Origin: Pseudomonas kribbensis
GTDB taxonomy: Bacteria > Pseudomonadota > Gammaproteobacteria > Pseudomonadales > Pseudomonadaceae
Length of the DNA stretch: 64,000 nt
NCBI RefSeq assembly: GCF_003352185.1
Contig: NZ_CP029608.1
Location: forward strand, 1,178,001 to 1,242,000
Direction of reading: 5' to 3'
Each line of letters starts with the position of its first letter. Within the stretch, counting starts at the first letter, position 1. The notes under the pieces are model-generated. The model did not search any database. It worked only from the letters and a program-made list of their open reading frames with translations, and was not told the origin of the DNA. Of this stretch, positions 28,968 to 37,456 are shown one piece after another. The position numbers were made by a program, and so were the translations under genes.

Positions 28968-29720
28968 GTGGCTAACTTGCGCGTAGAAGTGATCAGTTTG
29001 TTTCCCGAGATGTTTTCCGCCATCGGCGACTACGGCATCACCAGTCGAGCGGTCAAACAGGGGCTCTTGCAGCTGACCTGTTGGAATCCGCGGGATTACA
29101 CGACGGATCGGCATCACACTGTGGACGATCGCCCGTTTGGCGGTGGTCCGGGCATGGTGATGAAGATCAAGCCCCTGGAAGATGCTCTGGTTCAGGCCAA
29201 GGCAGCAGCCGGGGAGGCGGCGAAGGTGATTTACCTGTCCCCCCAAGGCCGTCAACTGACTCAGTCGGCGGTACGCGAACTGGCGAAATCGGATGCATTG
29301 ATCCTGATTGCCGGTCGCTATGAAGGCATTGACGAGCGTTTTATTGATGCTCATGTCGATGAAGAGTGGTCGATTGGGGACTATGTCCTGTCTGGCGGCG
29401 AGCTGCCGGCGATGGTCCTGATAGATGCGGTTACACGACTGCTGCCCGGAGCTTTAGGGCATGCGGACTCCGCGGAGGAAGATTCCTTCACGGATGGTTT
29501 GCTGGATTGCCCGCACTACACCCGACCGGAGGTGTATGCGGATCAGCGTGTTCCCGACGTATTGCTAAGTGGCAATCACGCACACATCCGGCGTTGGCGT
29601 TTACAGCAGTCCCTTGGTCGGACCTATGAACGACGCGCCGATCTTCTGGAAAGCCGCTCGCTTTCTGGAGAAGAGAAGAAGCTGCTCGAGGAATACATCC
29701 GCGAGCGGGACGATAGTTAA
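28968..29720 (+). CDS. trmD: tRNA (guanine37-N1)-methyltransferase
   Basis: SPOUT methyltransferase that makes m1G37 in tRNAs and so prevents +1 frameshifting. The GTG start at 28968, 2 bases after the rimM stop, gives 250 residues beginning [15 protein letters not shown] after the initiator; the frame is open further upstream but overlaps rimM. SAM-knot motifs: [33 protein letters not shown]. The family catalytic Asp region is [10 protein letters not shown]. Confidence 0.96.
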   Translation: MANLRVEVISLFPEMFSAIGDYGITSRAVKQGLLQLTCWNPRDYTTDRHHTVDDRPFGGGPGMVMKIKPLEDALVQAKAAAGEAAKVIYLSPQGRQLTQSAVRELAKSDALILIAGRYEGIDERFIDAHVDEEWSIGDYVLSGGELPAMVLIDAVTRLLPGALGHADSAEEDSFTDGLLDCPHYTRPEVYADQRVPDVLLSGNHAHIRRWRLQQSLGRTYERRADLLESRSLSGEEKKLLEEYIRERDDS

Positions 29721-29765
29721 CAACGTATCGATGGTAGATCCGACGATTTACCTTAGGAGCACAGC

Positions 29766-30116
29766 ATGACCAACAAAATCATCCTTGCACTCGAAGCAGA
29801 GCAGATGACCAAAGAGATCCCAGCCTTTGCCCCGGGCGACACCATTGTCGTTCAGGTGAAAGTGAAGGAAGGCGATCGTTCCCGTCTGCAAGCGTTCGAA
29901 GGCGTTGTAATCGCCAAGCGTAACCGCGGCGTGAACAGTGCGTTCACCGTTCGTAAAATCTCCAACGGTGTTGGCGTAGAACGTACTTTCCAGACCTACT
30001 CCCCGCAGATCGACAGCATGGCTGTCAAACGTCGCGGTGACGTACGTAAAGCCAAGCTGTACTACCTGCGCGACCTGTCGGGTAAAGCAGCTCGCATCAA
30101 GGAAAAACTGGCTTAA
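29766..30116 (+). CDS. rplS: 50S ribosomal protein L19
   Basis: Ribosomal protein of 116 residues at the 30S-50S interface. Core motifs: [43 protein letters not shown] in pieces, and [20 protein letters not shown] at the end. It is last gene of the rpsP operon and is followed by a strong terminator. Confidence 0.97.
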   Translation: MTNKIILALEAEQMTKEIPAFAPGDTIVVQVKVKEGDRSRLQAFEGVVIAKRNRGVNSAFTVRKISNGVGVERTFQTYSPQIDSMAVKRRGDVRKAKLYYLRDLSGKAARIKEKLA

Positions 30117-30134
30117 GTCCAGCTTCCGATGCAG

Positions 30135-30162
30135 AAAAAAGCAGCCTACGGGCTGCTTTTTT
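30135..30162 (+). terminator. rpsP-rplS operon terminator
   Basis: AAAAAAGCAGCC pairs with GGCTGCTTTTTT around a 4-nt loop, 18 bases after the rplS stop. It is a classical intrinsic terminator. Confidence 0.92.
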
Positions 30163-30207
30163 GTTGTCCGCAATTTATCCACAGCACCATTGCTTCAGGC
30201 CGTACCC

Positions 30208-30621
30208 ATGACATCTCGCGAGCAAGAAATCGAACGCCGCACCGAACTCTCGGTGACCCGCGTGACCAAGGCGGTTTTCCCGCCGACCACCAATCACCAC
30301 AACACCCTGTTCGGCGGCACCGCGCTGGCCTGGATGGATGAAGTGTCGTTCATCACCGCCACGCGTTTCTGCCGTCTGCCGCTGGTGACGGTCTCCACCG
30401 ACCGGATCGATTTCAACCATGCGATCCCGGCAGGTTCCATCGTCGAGCTGGTCGGGCGGGTGATCAAGGTCGGCAACACCAGTCTCAAGGTCGAGGTGGA
30501 AGTGTTCGTTGAAAGCATGAGCTGCGACGGTCGTGAAAAGGCGATTCACGGGCAATTCAGCTTTGTTGCCATTGATGATGACAAGCGGCCAGTGCCCGTG
30601 CTGCCGGGCTTCGCGGCCTGA
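30208..30621 (+). CDS. Acyl-CoA thioesterase (YciA-type hotdog)
   Basis: Protein of 137 residues with the hotdog-fold thioesterase signature FPPTTNHHNTLFGGTALAWMDE near the N-terminus (in pieces NHHNTLFGG, WMDE). The catalytic Asp is expected in AWMDEVSF, and SIVELVGRVIKVGNTSLKVEVEV forms the second strand block. The family hydrolyses a broad range of acyl-CoAs. The ATG at 30208 was chosen; the frame is open upstream through the rplS terminator, which cannot be coding. It is followed by a REPIN. Confidence 0.87.
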   Translation: MTSREQEIERRTELSVTRVTKAVFPPTTNHHNTLFGGTALAWMDEVSFITATRFCRLPLVTVSTDRIDFNHAIPAGSIVELVGRVIKVGNTSLKVEVEVFVESMSCDGREKAIHGQFSFVAIDDDKRPVPVLPGFAA

Positions 30622-30642
30622 CCCGGCACCGAGCCACGGCAT

Positions 30643-30729
30643 TCGCGGGCAAGCCCGCTCCCACAGATTTTGTGTTGTCCGCTGATGTCGTGTTCGACAC
30701 GGACACTGTGGGAGCGGGCTTGCCCGCGA
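30643..30729. repeat. REPIN of the GCGGGC subtype
   Basis: TCGCGGGCAAGCCCGCTCCC at 30643-30662 and its inverse (GGGAGCGGGCTTGCCCGCGA) at 30710-30729 form an inverted pair. The core differs from the other REPINs in this window (GCGGGC-TTGC-CCGC instead of GCGAGC-TTGC-TCGC), so two REP subtypes coexist. Confidence 0.85.
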
Positions 30730-30738
30730 TTTGATCTA

Positions 30739-32547
30739 TCAGGCGCTGACACTTTCCGGTTGAATCAACGCCAGCAACGTCCACCCCGGCCCCGGTTTCA
30801 GCACGGTCTCCGGCGTCACCACATGCACCCAGCCACTGTCATCGCGCATGAACAGCAGAGTCGCGCGGTTGCCATGCAGCGCCCGGTAATCGTCCCAGCC
30901 AAACCCGTCCGTCAGCGTCGTGCTGTACAGATCGGCGCCCTGGCCCAACTGGCTGGCCAGCCTGGCGTAAGTCAGCACCTCGCTCCCCAGTTGATTGCCA
31001 CGATGCTCCAGGCTGGCGCGGTGCTTGTCGCTGCGCCGGCTTTCGTGACCGCTGGCCAGTCCGAACAGGCGCTGATGGCCAAAGTCATGTCGAAAGCGCA
31101 TGGCTGCCAGCGTATTGAGTTCACCGGACGGTGACAGCGCCAGCAAGTGTCCCAGCCCGACCAGATCCAGATGCGCATCCGCGTGCTGCGAGGCCGGATT
31201 ACCGAAGTAGGTCGGCAAACCATCCATGCGCGCCGCCCGAATGTTTTCCCAACTCGAATCCGTGAGCAGCACCCGGCTGCCCAGTTGTTGCAGCGACTTG
31301 CCCAGCAGGCGAGCCGGACCGTTTGCACCAACAATGAGGAAGCCGCTGGGTGCCGGCTCCGCTACTTTCAACAGACGCGCCAGTGGCCGGGCAGTCGCGC
31401 TTTGCAGCACGACGGTGCCGATGATCACGGCGAAGGTCAGCGGCACCAGCAACAGCGCGCCTTCATGGCCTGCTTCATCCAGGCGAATCGCAAAGATCGC
31501 CGAGACTGCCGCCGCGACGATCCCGCGCGGGGCGATCCAGCACAACAATGCACGCTCACGCCAACTCAGGCTCGAACCCGCGGTACTCAAGACCACGTTC
31601 AGCGGTCGGGCGATCAGCTGGATCACCAGCAACAAAATCAGCACCAGCGGTCCGAGACCTATCAGCGCGTTCAGGTCCAGCCGCGCCGCCAGCAGAATGA
31701 ACAGCCCGGAAATCAGCAGAACGCTGAGGTTTTCCTTGAAGTGCAGAATGTGCCGCACATCCACGCCTTTCATGTTCGCCAGCCACATGCCCATCAGCGT
31801 CACCGCCAGCAGCCCGGATTCGTGCATGGTCTGGTTGGCGGCGATGAATATCCCCAGCACCGCGGCGAGCGATGCCAGATTGTGCAAATACTCCGGCAGC
31901 CATTGACGCCGAATGATCGTACCGAGCAGCCAGCCACCGGCGATGCCGAACGCGCTGCCGCAGACAATCACCCCGCCGAACGTGAGCAGGCTCTGTTCCA
32001 GGCCATGGCCTTCGGTCCGGGCAATGATGAAGCTGTAGACCACCACCGCGAGCAGCGCGCCGATCGGGTCGATCACAATCCCTTCCCAGCGCAGGATGTT
32101 GGCGATCGAAGCCTTCGGTCGTACCACGCGCAGCATCGGTACGATCACGGTCGGGCCGGTCACCAGGGTCAGGCTGCCAAACAGGATGGCGAGCAGCCAG
32201 TCGAAGCCCAGCAGCCAGTGAGTCGCGACCGCAATCACTGTCCAGGTCGAGAGCGCGCCGAGGGTCACCAGCCGATGCACGACGCTGCCGATCTCGCGCC
32301 ACTCCGACAGGTGCAGGGTCAGACTGCCCTCGAACAGGATCAGCGCCACTGCCAGTGACACCAGCGGCATCAGCAGCGGACCGAACATTTCCTGCGGGTC
32401 GAGCCAGCCCAGCACGGGGCCGGCGAGAATGCCGGTCAGCAGCAGAAACAGAATCGCCGGCAACTTCAGCCGCCACGCCAGCCATTGGCAGCCCAGAGCG
32501 GCAGCGCCGATACCGCCGAAGGCCAAGAGAATTTGCTGCTCGTTCAT
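30739..32547 (-). CDS. Cation:proton antiporter (CPA1 family) with TrkA-like tail
   Basis: Inner-membrane antiporter of 602 residues. About 12 hydrophobic segments span residues 1-390, with family motifs LFEGSLTLHLSEWRE, TLVTGPTVIVPMLR, EGIVIDPIGALLAVVVYSF (ion-binding Asp) and LCWIAPRGIVAAAVSAIFA. The cytoplasmic C-terminus (about 405-602) starts with a Rossmann-like RCK/TrkA-N segment (PSGFLIVGANGPARLLGKSLQQLG), suggesting control by a nucleotide or ligand. Na+ or K+ specificity cannot be read. It is divergent from xerD. Confidence 0.88.
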   Translation of the reverse strand: MNEQQILLAFGGIGAAALGCQWLAWRLKLPAILFLLLTGILAGPVLGWLDPQEMFGPLLMPLVSLAVALILFEGSLTLHLSEWREIGSVVHRLVTLGALSTWTVIAVATHWLLGFDWLLAILFGSLTLVTGPTVIVPMLRVVRPKASIANILRWEGIVIDPIGALLAVVVYSFIIARTEGHGLEQSLLTFGGVIVCGSAFGIAGGWLLGTIIRRQWLPEYLHNLASLAAVLGIFIAANQTMHESGLLAVTLMGMWLANMKGVDVRHILHFKENLSVLLISGLFILLAARLDLNALIGLGPLVLILLLVIQLIARPLNVVLSTAGSSLSWRERALLCWIAPRGIVAAAVSAIFAIRLDEAGHEGALLLVPLTFAVIIGTVVLQSATARPLARLLKVAEPAPSGFLIVGANGPARLLGKSLQQLGSRVLLTDSSWENIRAARMDGLPTYFGNPASQHADAHLDLVGLGHLLALSPSGELNTLAAMRFRHDFGHQRLFGLASGHESRRSDKHRASLEHRGNQLGSEVLTYARLASQLGQGADLYSTTLTDGFGWDDYRALHGNRATLLFMRDDSGWVHVVTPETVLKPGPGWTLLALIQPESVSA

Positions 32548-32655
32548 TGAAGCTCCCTGTTCCTTGAAATAGCGGGCTATGAAAGACTAGCGAGCCTTTC
32601 AACCGTTCACTGTTTATTTGCGCGTCGTGCCTGTGCCGGCGCGCCCAGAGTGCCC

Positions 32656-33552
32656 ATGCCCGCCATCGACCACCCGCTGATTGACCAATTCCTCGATGCC
32701 CTGTGGCTGGAGAAAGGCCTGTCCGACAACACTCGCGATGCCTACCGCAGCGATCTCGCGCTGTTCAACGGCTGGCTGCAGGAAAAACATCTTGAGCTGA
32801 TCAATGCCGGGCGCGAGTTGATCCTCGATCACCTGGCCTGGCGTCTGGAGCAGAACTACAAACCCCGTTCCACCGCGAGATTTCTCTCGGGCGTGCGTGG
32901 CTTTTATCGCTATTTGCTGCGGGAAAAACTGATCTCGGTCGATCCGACCTTGCGTGTCGACATGCCGCAACTGGGCCGGCCGTTGCCCAAATCCCTGTCG
33001 GAAGCCGACGTGGAAGCGCTGCTGAAGGCGCCAGATTTGAGCGAAGCCATCGGCCAGCGCGACCGTGCCATGCTTGAAGTCCTTTACGCCTGTGGCCTGC
33101 GGGTGAGCGAGCTGATCAGCCTGACCCTGGAGCAGGTCAACCTGCGGCAGGGCGTGTTGCGGGTGATGGGCAAGGGCAGCAAGGAACGACTGGTGCCGAT
33201 GGGCGAGGAAGCGATTGTCTGGGTCGAGCGCTACCTGCGCGACGGTCGCGGCGAGTTGCTGGGCGGGCGCCCGAGTGATGTGCTGTTTCCAAGCCAGCGC
33301 GGCGAGCAGATGACTCGCCAGACCTTCTGGCACCGCATCAAGCACCAGGCCAAGGTCGCCGGGATCGGCAAATCGCTGTCGCCGCACACGCTGCGTCACG
33401 CCTTCGCCACACACCTGCTCAACCATGGCGCGGATTTGCGCGTGGTGCAGATGCTGCTGGGCCACAGCGACCTGTCGACCACGCAGATTTACACGCACGT
33501 CGCCCGTGCGCGGTTGCAGGATCTGCATGCCAAGCATCACCCTCGCGGCTGA
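32656..33552 (+). CDS. xerD: Site-specific tyrosine recombinase XerD
   Basis: Recombinase of 298 residues that with XerC resolves chromosome dimers at dif. The N-terminal SAM-like core-binding domain starts HPLIDQFLDALWLEKGLSDNT. The catalytic domain holds the full set: Arg in CGLRVSELISL, Lys in GKGSKERLVPMG, His-x-x-Arg in SPHTLRHAFATHLL, His in LLGHSDLSTT and Tyr in QIYTHV. The ATG at 32656 was preferred to a GTG two codons upstream by family alignment. It is followed by dsbC, hom and thrC. Confidence 0.96.
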   Translation: MPAIDHPLIDQFLDALWLEKGLSDNTRDAYRSDLALFNGWLQEKHLELINAGRELILDHLAWRLEQNYKPRSTARFLSGVRGFYRYLLREKLISVDPTLRVDMPQLGRPLPKSLSEADVEALLKAPDLSEAIGQRDRAMLEVLYACGLRVSELISLTLEQVNLRQGVLRVMGKGSKERLVPMGEEAIVWVERYLRDGRGELLGGRPSDVLFPSQRGEQMTRQTFWHRIKHQAKVAGIGKSLSPHTLRHAFATHLLNHGADLRVVQMLLGHSDLSTTQIYTHVARARLQDLHAKHHPRG

Positions 33553-33693
33553 GCGTTCTGCCTTGCGACAGGCGCATTCGGCCACGGGAGCCTTATGTGG
33601 TAGGCTTTGCCGGTTTGCACGATGGACGGTTATGACCCGGTGTTCCGGCACGGGCGTTCTGATCGTTCCATTTGTCCGCCTTCAGGAGTTCAC

Positions 33694-34425
33694 ATGCGTC
33701 TGACCCAGATTTTCGCCGCCGCAGCCATTGCGTTGGTCAGCACCTTTGCCGTCGCCGATGATGCGGCCGACAAAGCCATCCGCCAGAGCCTGGAAAACCT
33801 CCAGCTCGACGTTCCGGTGGACACCATCACCGCCAGCCCGCTGCCGGGCCTGTACGAAGTCAAGCTCAAGGGCAGCCGCGTGCTCTACGCCAGCGCCGAC
33901 GGCCAGTACATCGTTCAGGGCTACATGTTCCAGCTCAAGGACGGCAAACCGGTCAACCTGACCGAGAAGACCGAACGCCTGGGCATTTCCAAACTGATCA
34001 ACGGGATTCCGGTCGCCGAGACCGTGGTTTACCCGGCCGTGGGCGAGACCAAGTCGCACATTACTGTGTTCACTGACACCACTTGCCCGTACTGCCACAA
34101 GCTGCACGCCGAAGTGCCTGAGCTGAACAAGCGCGGCATCGAAGTGCGTTACGTGGCGTTCCCGCGTCAGGGCCTGGGCTCGCCGGGTGACGAGCAACTG
34201 CAAGCCGTGTGGTGCTCGAAAGACAAGAAAGCGGCCATGGACAAAATGGTCGATGGCAAGGAAATCAAGGCCGCCAAATGCGAGAACCCGGTTTCCAAAC
34301 AGTTCGCCCTCGGTCAGTCGATCGGCGTGAACGGCACGCCGGCCATCGTTTTGGCTGACGGACAAGTCATTCCGGGCTACCAGCCTGCGCCACAAGTCGC
34401 CAAACTGGCGCTGGGCGCGAAGTAA
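33694..34425 (+). CDS. dsbC: Thiol:disulfide interchange protein DsbC
   Basis: Periplasmic disulfide isomerase of 243 residues. The signal peptide MRLTQIFAAAAIALVSTFAVA is followed by the dimerisation domain (about 25-85) and a thioredoxin-fold domain with active site CPYC (FTDTTCPYCHKLH). The cis-Pro loop is GVNGTPAIVLADG. A second Cys pair (WCSKDK and AKCENP) is conserved in the family. The ATG at 33694 follows AGGAG by 7 nt; the frame is open upstream. The order xerD-dsbC-hom-thrC is standard in pseudomonads. Confidence 0.96.
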   Translation: MRLTQIFAAAAIALVSTFAVADDAADKAIRQSLENLQLDVPVDTITASPLPGLYEVKLKGSRVLYASADGQYIVQGYMFQLKDGKPVNLTEKTERLGISKLINGIPVAETVVYPAVGETKSHITVFTDTTCPYCHKLHAEVPELNKRGIEVRYVAFPRQGLGSPGDEQLQAVWCSKDKKAAMDKMVDGKEIKAAKCENPVSKQFALGQSIGVNGTPAIVLADGQVIPGYQPAPQVAKLALGAK

Positions 34426-34456
34426 TTCGCATCGTCGCGCCAAGGCGTGACGAGCG

Positions 34457-34543
34457 TGGCCCGGCGGCAACATGGCCGGGCCATCAATAGAGAGCCGCGA
34501 TTGCGCGGTTGTTTTCACGGCCGGCCTCGCGTCGGCCGTTTTA
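34457..34543 (+). terminator. Three consecutive hairpins between dsbC and hom
   Basis: Stems TGGCCCGGC/GCCGGGCCA (34457-34483), AGCCGCG/CGCGGTT (34493-34510, followed by GTTTT) and ACGGCCG/CGGCCGT (34517-34539, followed by TTTAT) fill the gap. At least one likely terminates dsbC. The last ends only about 14 bases before the hom start, so an attenuation role is possible but unproven. Confidence 0.45.
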
Positions 34544-34556
34544 TGGGGAGTTCACA

Positions 34557-35861
34557 GTGAAACCGGTCAAAGTAGGCATCTGTGGGTTAGGGACCGTCGG
34601 TGGCGGTACCTTCAACGTACTTCAGCGCAACGCCGAGGAAATTGCTCGTCGTGCCGGGCGTGGAATCGAAGTGGCACAAATTGCCATGCGCACGCCAAAG
34701 CCTCAGTTCCAGACGACCGGTATTGCGATTACCAACGATGTCTTCGAAGTGGCCACGAACCCTGAGATCGACATCGTCATAGAGCTGATGGGCGGCTACA
34801 CCGTTGCCCGCGAGCTGGTACTCAAGGCCATCGAGAATGGCAAGCATGTGGTCACCGCGAACAAGGCTCTGATTGCCGTTCACGGTAATGAAATTTTCGC
34901 CAAGGCTCGCGAGAAAGGCGTGATCGTGGCGTTCGAAGCGGCGGTAGCCGGCGGCATTCCGGTGATCAAGGCGATCCGTGAAGGCCTGTCCGCCAACCGT
35001 ATCAACTGGGTCGCCGGCATCATCAACGGCACCGGCAACTTCATCCTCACCGAAATGCGCGAGAAGGGTCGCACCTTCGAAGACGTGCTGGCCGAAGCGC
35101 AGGCGCTGGGTTACGCCGAAGCCGATCCGACGTTCGACGTCGAAGGCATCGACGCCGCGCACAAGCTGACGATCCTGGCGTCCATCGCGTTCGGTGTTCC
35201 GCTGCAGTTCGACAAGGCCTACACCGAAGGCATCACCAAGCTGACCACCGCCGACGTGAACTACGCCGAAGCGCTGGGCTACCGCATCAAGCACCTGGGC
35301 GTGGCACGCAGCACCGCCGCGGGTATCGAGCTGCGCGTGCACCCGACGCTGATCCCGGCCGATCGCCTGATCGCCAACGTCAACGGTGTGATGAACGCGG
35401 TGATGGTCAACGGTGACGCTGCCGGTTCGACCCTGTTCTACGGCGCCGGCGCCGGCATGGAGCCGACCGCGTCGTCGGTGATCGCCGATCTGGTGGACGT
35501 GGTTCGCGCCATGACCTCCGACCCGGAAAACCGCGTGCCGCATCTGGCCTTCCAGCCGGACTCGCTGTCGGCCCATCCGATCCTGCCGATCGAAGCCTGC
35601 GAAAGCGCCTACTACCTGCGCATCCAGGCCAAGGACCATCCGGGCGTACTCGCTCAGGTGGCGAGCATCCTCTCGGAGCGCGGCATCAACATCGAGTCGA
35701 TCATGCAGAAGGAAGTCGAGGAACACGACGGTCTGGTGCCGATGATCCTGCTGACCCATCGCGTGCTGGAGCAGCACATCAACGATGCGATCGCCGCCCT
35801 TGAAGCCCTGGCGGGCGTGGTCGGTCCGGTCGTGCGGATCCGTGTCGAGCACCTGAACTAA
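34557..35861 (+). CDS. hom: Homoserine dehydrogenase
   Basis: NAD(P)-dependent reduction of aspartate semialdehyde to homoserine, the branch point to threonine and methionine. The GTG start at 34557 lies 6 nt after GGGGAG and gives 434 residues. The N-terminal Rossmann motif GICGLGTVGGGT is followed by VVTANKALIA, the substrate/dimer domain (GIINGTGNFILTEM, EADPTFDVEGIDAAHKL), and a C-terminal ACT domain (YYLRIQAKDHPGVLAQVASIL) for feedback control by threonine. It lies 66 bases upstream of thrC. Confidence 0.96.
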   Translation: MKPVKVGICGLGTVGGGTFNVLQRNAEEIARRAGRGIEVAQIAMRTPKPQFQTTGIAITNDVFEVATNPEIDIVIELMGGYTVARELVLKAIENGKHVVTANKALIAVHGNEIFAKAREKGVIVAFEAAVAGGIPVIKAIREGLSANRINWVAGIINGTGNFILTEMREKGRTFEDVLAEAQALGYAEADPTFDVEGIDAAHKLTILASIAFGVPLQFDKAYTEGITKLTTADVNYAEALGYRIKHLGVARSTAAGIELRVHPTLIPADRLIANVNGVMNAVMVNGDAAGSTLFYGAGAGMEPTASSVIADLVDVVRAMTSDPENRVPHLAFQPDSLSAHPILPIEACESAYYLRIQAKDHPGVLAQVASILSERGINIESIMQKEVEEHDGLVPMILLTHRVLEQHINDAIAALEALAGVVGPVVRIRVEHLN

Positions 35862-35927
35862 GCCGATCTCCTTCACAGGGCCCGTCTGCGGGCCCGGTGT
35901 TGTGAACACTGTCCATTGGAGTCAGTC

Positions 35928-37337
35928 ATGCGTTACATCAGTACCCGCGGCCAGGCACCGGCCCTGAATTTCGAAGACGTCTTGCTGGCCGGTCTTGCCA
36001 CCGACGGCGGTCTGTACGTCCCGGAAAACCTGCCACGTTTCACTCAGGAAGAAATCGCTTCCTGGGCCGGCCTGCCGTATCACGAGCTGGCTTTCCGCGT
36101 CATGCGCCCGTTCGTCACCGGCAGCATTCCGGACGCCGATTTCAAAAAGATTCTCGAAGAAACCTACGGTGTGTTCGCCCACAACGCGGTTGCGCCACTG
36201 CGTCAGCTGAACGGCAACGAATGGGTCATGGAGCTGTTCCACGGCCCGACCCTGGCGTTCAAGGACTTCGCCCTGCAGTTGCTCGGTCGCTTGCTCGACT
36301 ACGTGCTGGAAAAGCGCGGCGAGCGCGTTGTCATCGTCGGCGCCACCTCCGGTGACACAGGCTCGGCCGCCATCGAAGGCTGCAAGCACTGCGAAAACGT
36401 CGACATTTTCATCCTGCACCCGCACAACCGTGTGTCCGAAGTGCAGCGTCGGCAGATGACCACCATCCTCGGCGAGAACATCCACAACATCGCCATCGAA
36501 GGCAACTTCGATGACTGCCAGGAAATGGTCAAGGCCAGCTTCGCCGACCAGAGCTTCCTCAAGGGCACGCGTCTTGTGGCGGTGAACTCGATCAACTGGG
36601 CGCGGATCATGGCCCAGATCGTTTACTACTTCCACGCAGCGCTGCAACTGGGTGGCCCGGCTCGCTCGGTGTCGTTCTCGGTACCGACCGGCAACTTCGG
36701 CGATATCTTCGCCGGTTACCTGGCGCGCAACATGGGCCTGCCGATCAACCAGTTGATCGTCGCCACCAACCGCAACGACATCCTGCACCGCTTCATGAGC
36801 GGCAACCAGTACGTTAAGGAAACCCTGCACGCCACGCTGTCGCCGTCGATGGACATCATGGTTTCGTCGAACTTCGAACGCCTGCTGTTCGACCTGCACG
36901 GTCGCAACGGCGCGGCGATTGCCGGCCTGATGGACTCGTTCAAGCAGGGCGGCGGTTTCAGCGTCGAACAGGAACGCTGGACCGAAGCCCGCAAACTGTT
37001 CGACTCGCTGGCCGTGGACGACGCGCAAACCTGCGAAACCATCGCCGAAGTCTACGAGCAGACCGGTGAAGTGCTGGATCCGCACACCGCCATCGGCGTG
37101 AAAGCCGCTCGCGAATGCCGTCGCAGCCTGGATATCCCGATGGTGATCCTGGGTACGGCGCATCCGGTCAAGTTCCCGGACGCGGTGGAGAAAGCCGGCG
37201 TAGGAAAAGCTCTCGAACTGCCTGCACACCTTTCTGATTTGTTTGAGAGAGAAGAGCGCTGCACTGTTCTGGCAAACGAGCTGAAAGCCGTGCAAGCCTT
37301 TGTCAGCCAGCATGGCAATCGCGGCAAGCCGCTTTAA
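35928..37337 (+). CDS. thrC: Threonine synthase
   Basis: PLP enzyme that converts O-phosphohomoserine to threonine. The ATG at 35928, preceded by GGAG at 6 nt, gives 469 residues starting MRYISTRGQAPALNFEDVLL. The PLP Lys lies in PTLAFKDFALQLLG, the phosphate-binding loop in VGATSGDTGSAAIEG, and SVPTGNFGDIFAGY is the second PLP-contact region. It forms an operon with hom and is closed by a terminator. Confidence 0.96.
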   Translation: MRYISTRGQAPALNFEDVLLAGLATDGGLYVPENLPRFTQEEIASWAGLPYHELAFRVMRPFVTGSIPDADFKKILEETYGVFAHNAVAPLRQLNGNEWVMELFHGPTLAFKDFALQLLGRLLDYVLEKRGERVVIVGATSGDTGSAAIEGCKHCENVDIFILHPHNRVSEVQRRQMTTILGENIHNIAIEGNFDDCQEMVKASFADQSFLKGTRLVAVNSINWARIMAQIVYYFHAALQLGGPARSVSFSVPTGNFGDIFAGYLARNMGLPINQLIVATNRNDILHRFMSGNQYVKETLHATLSPSMDIMVSSNFERLLFDLHGRNGAAIAGLMDSFKQGGGFSVEQERWTEARKLFDSLAVDDAQTCETIAEVYEQTGEVLDPHTAIGVKAARECRRSLDIPMVILGTAHPVKFPDAVEKAGVGKALELPAHLSDLFEREERCTVLANELKAVQAFVSQHGNRGKPL

Positions 37338-37360
37338 GCCCTGAAAGCTGTCACATTTTG

Positions 37361-37392
37361 AAGCCCGTCTCCTGACGGGCTTTCTTGTTTTT
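37361..37392 (+). terminator. hom-thrC terminator
   Basis: AAGCCCGT/ACGGGCTT stem with a 6-nt loop followed by TTCTTGTTTTT, 23 bases after the thrC stop. Confidence 0.85.
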
Positions 37393-37456
37393 GCATGCCA
37401 CACTGCGTGTGTTTCGCCCACGAAGGACGGGCGAGTCGATGACGAAGGATGTGGCA

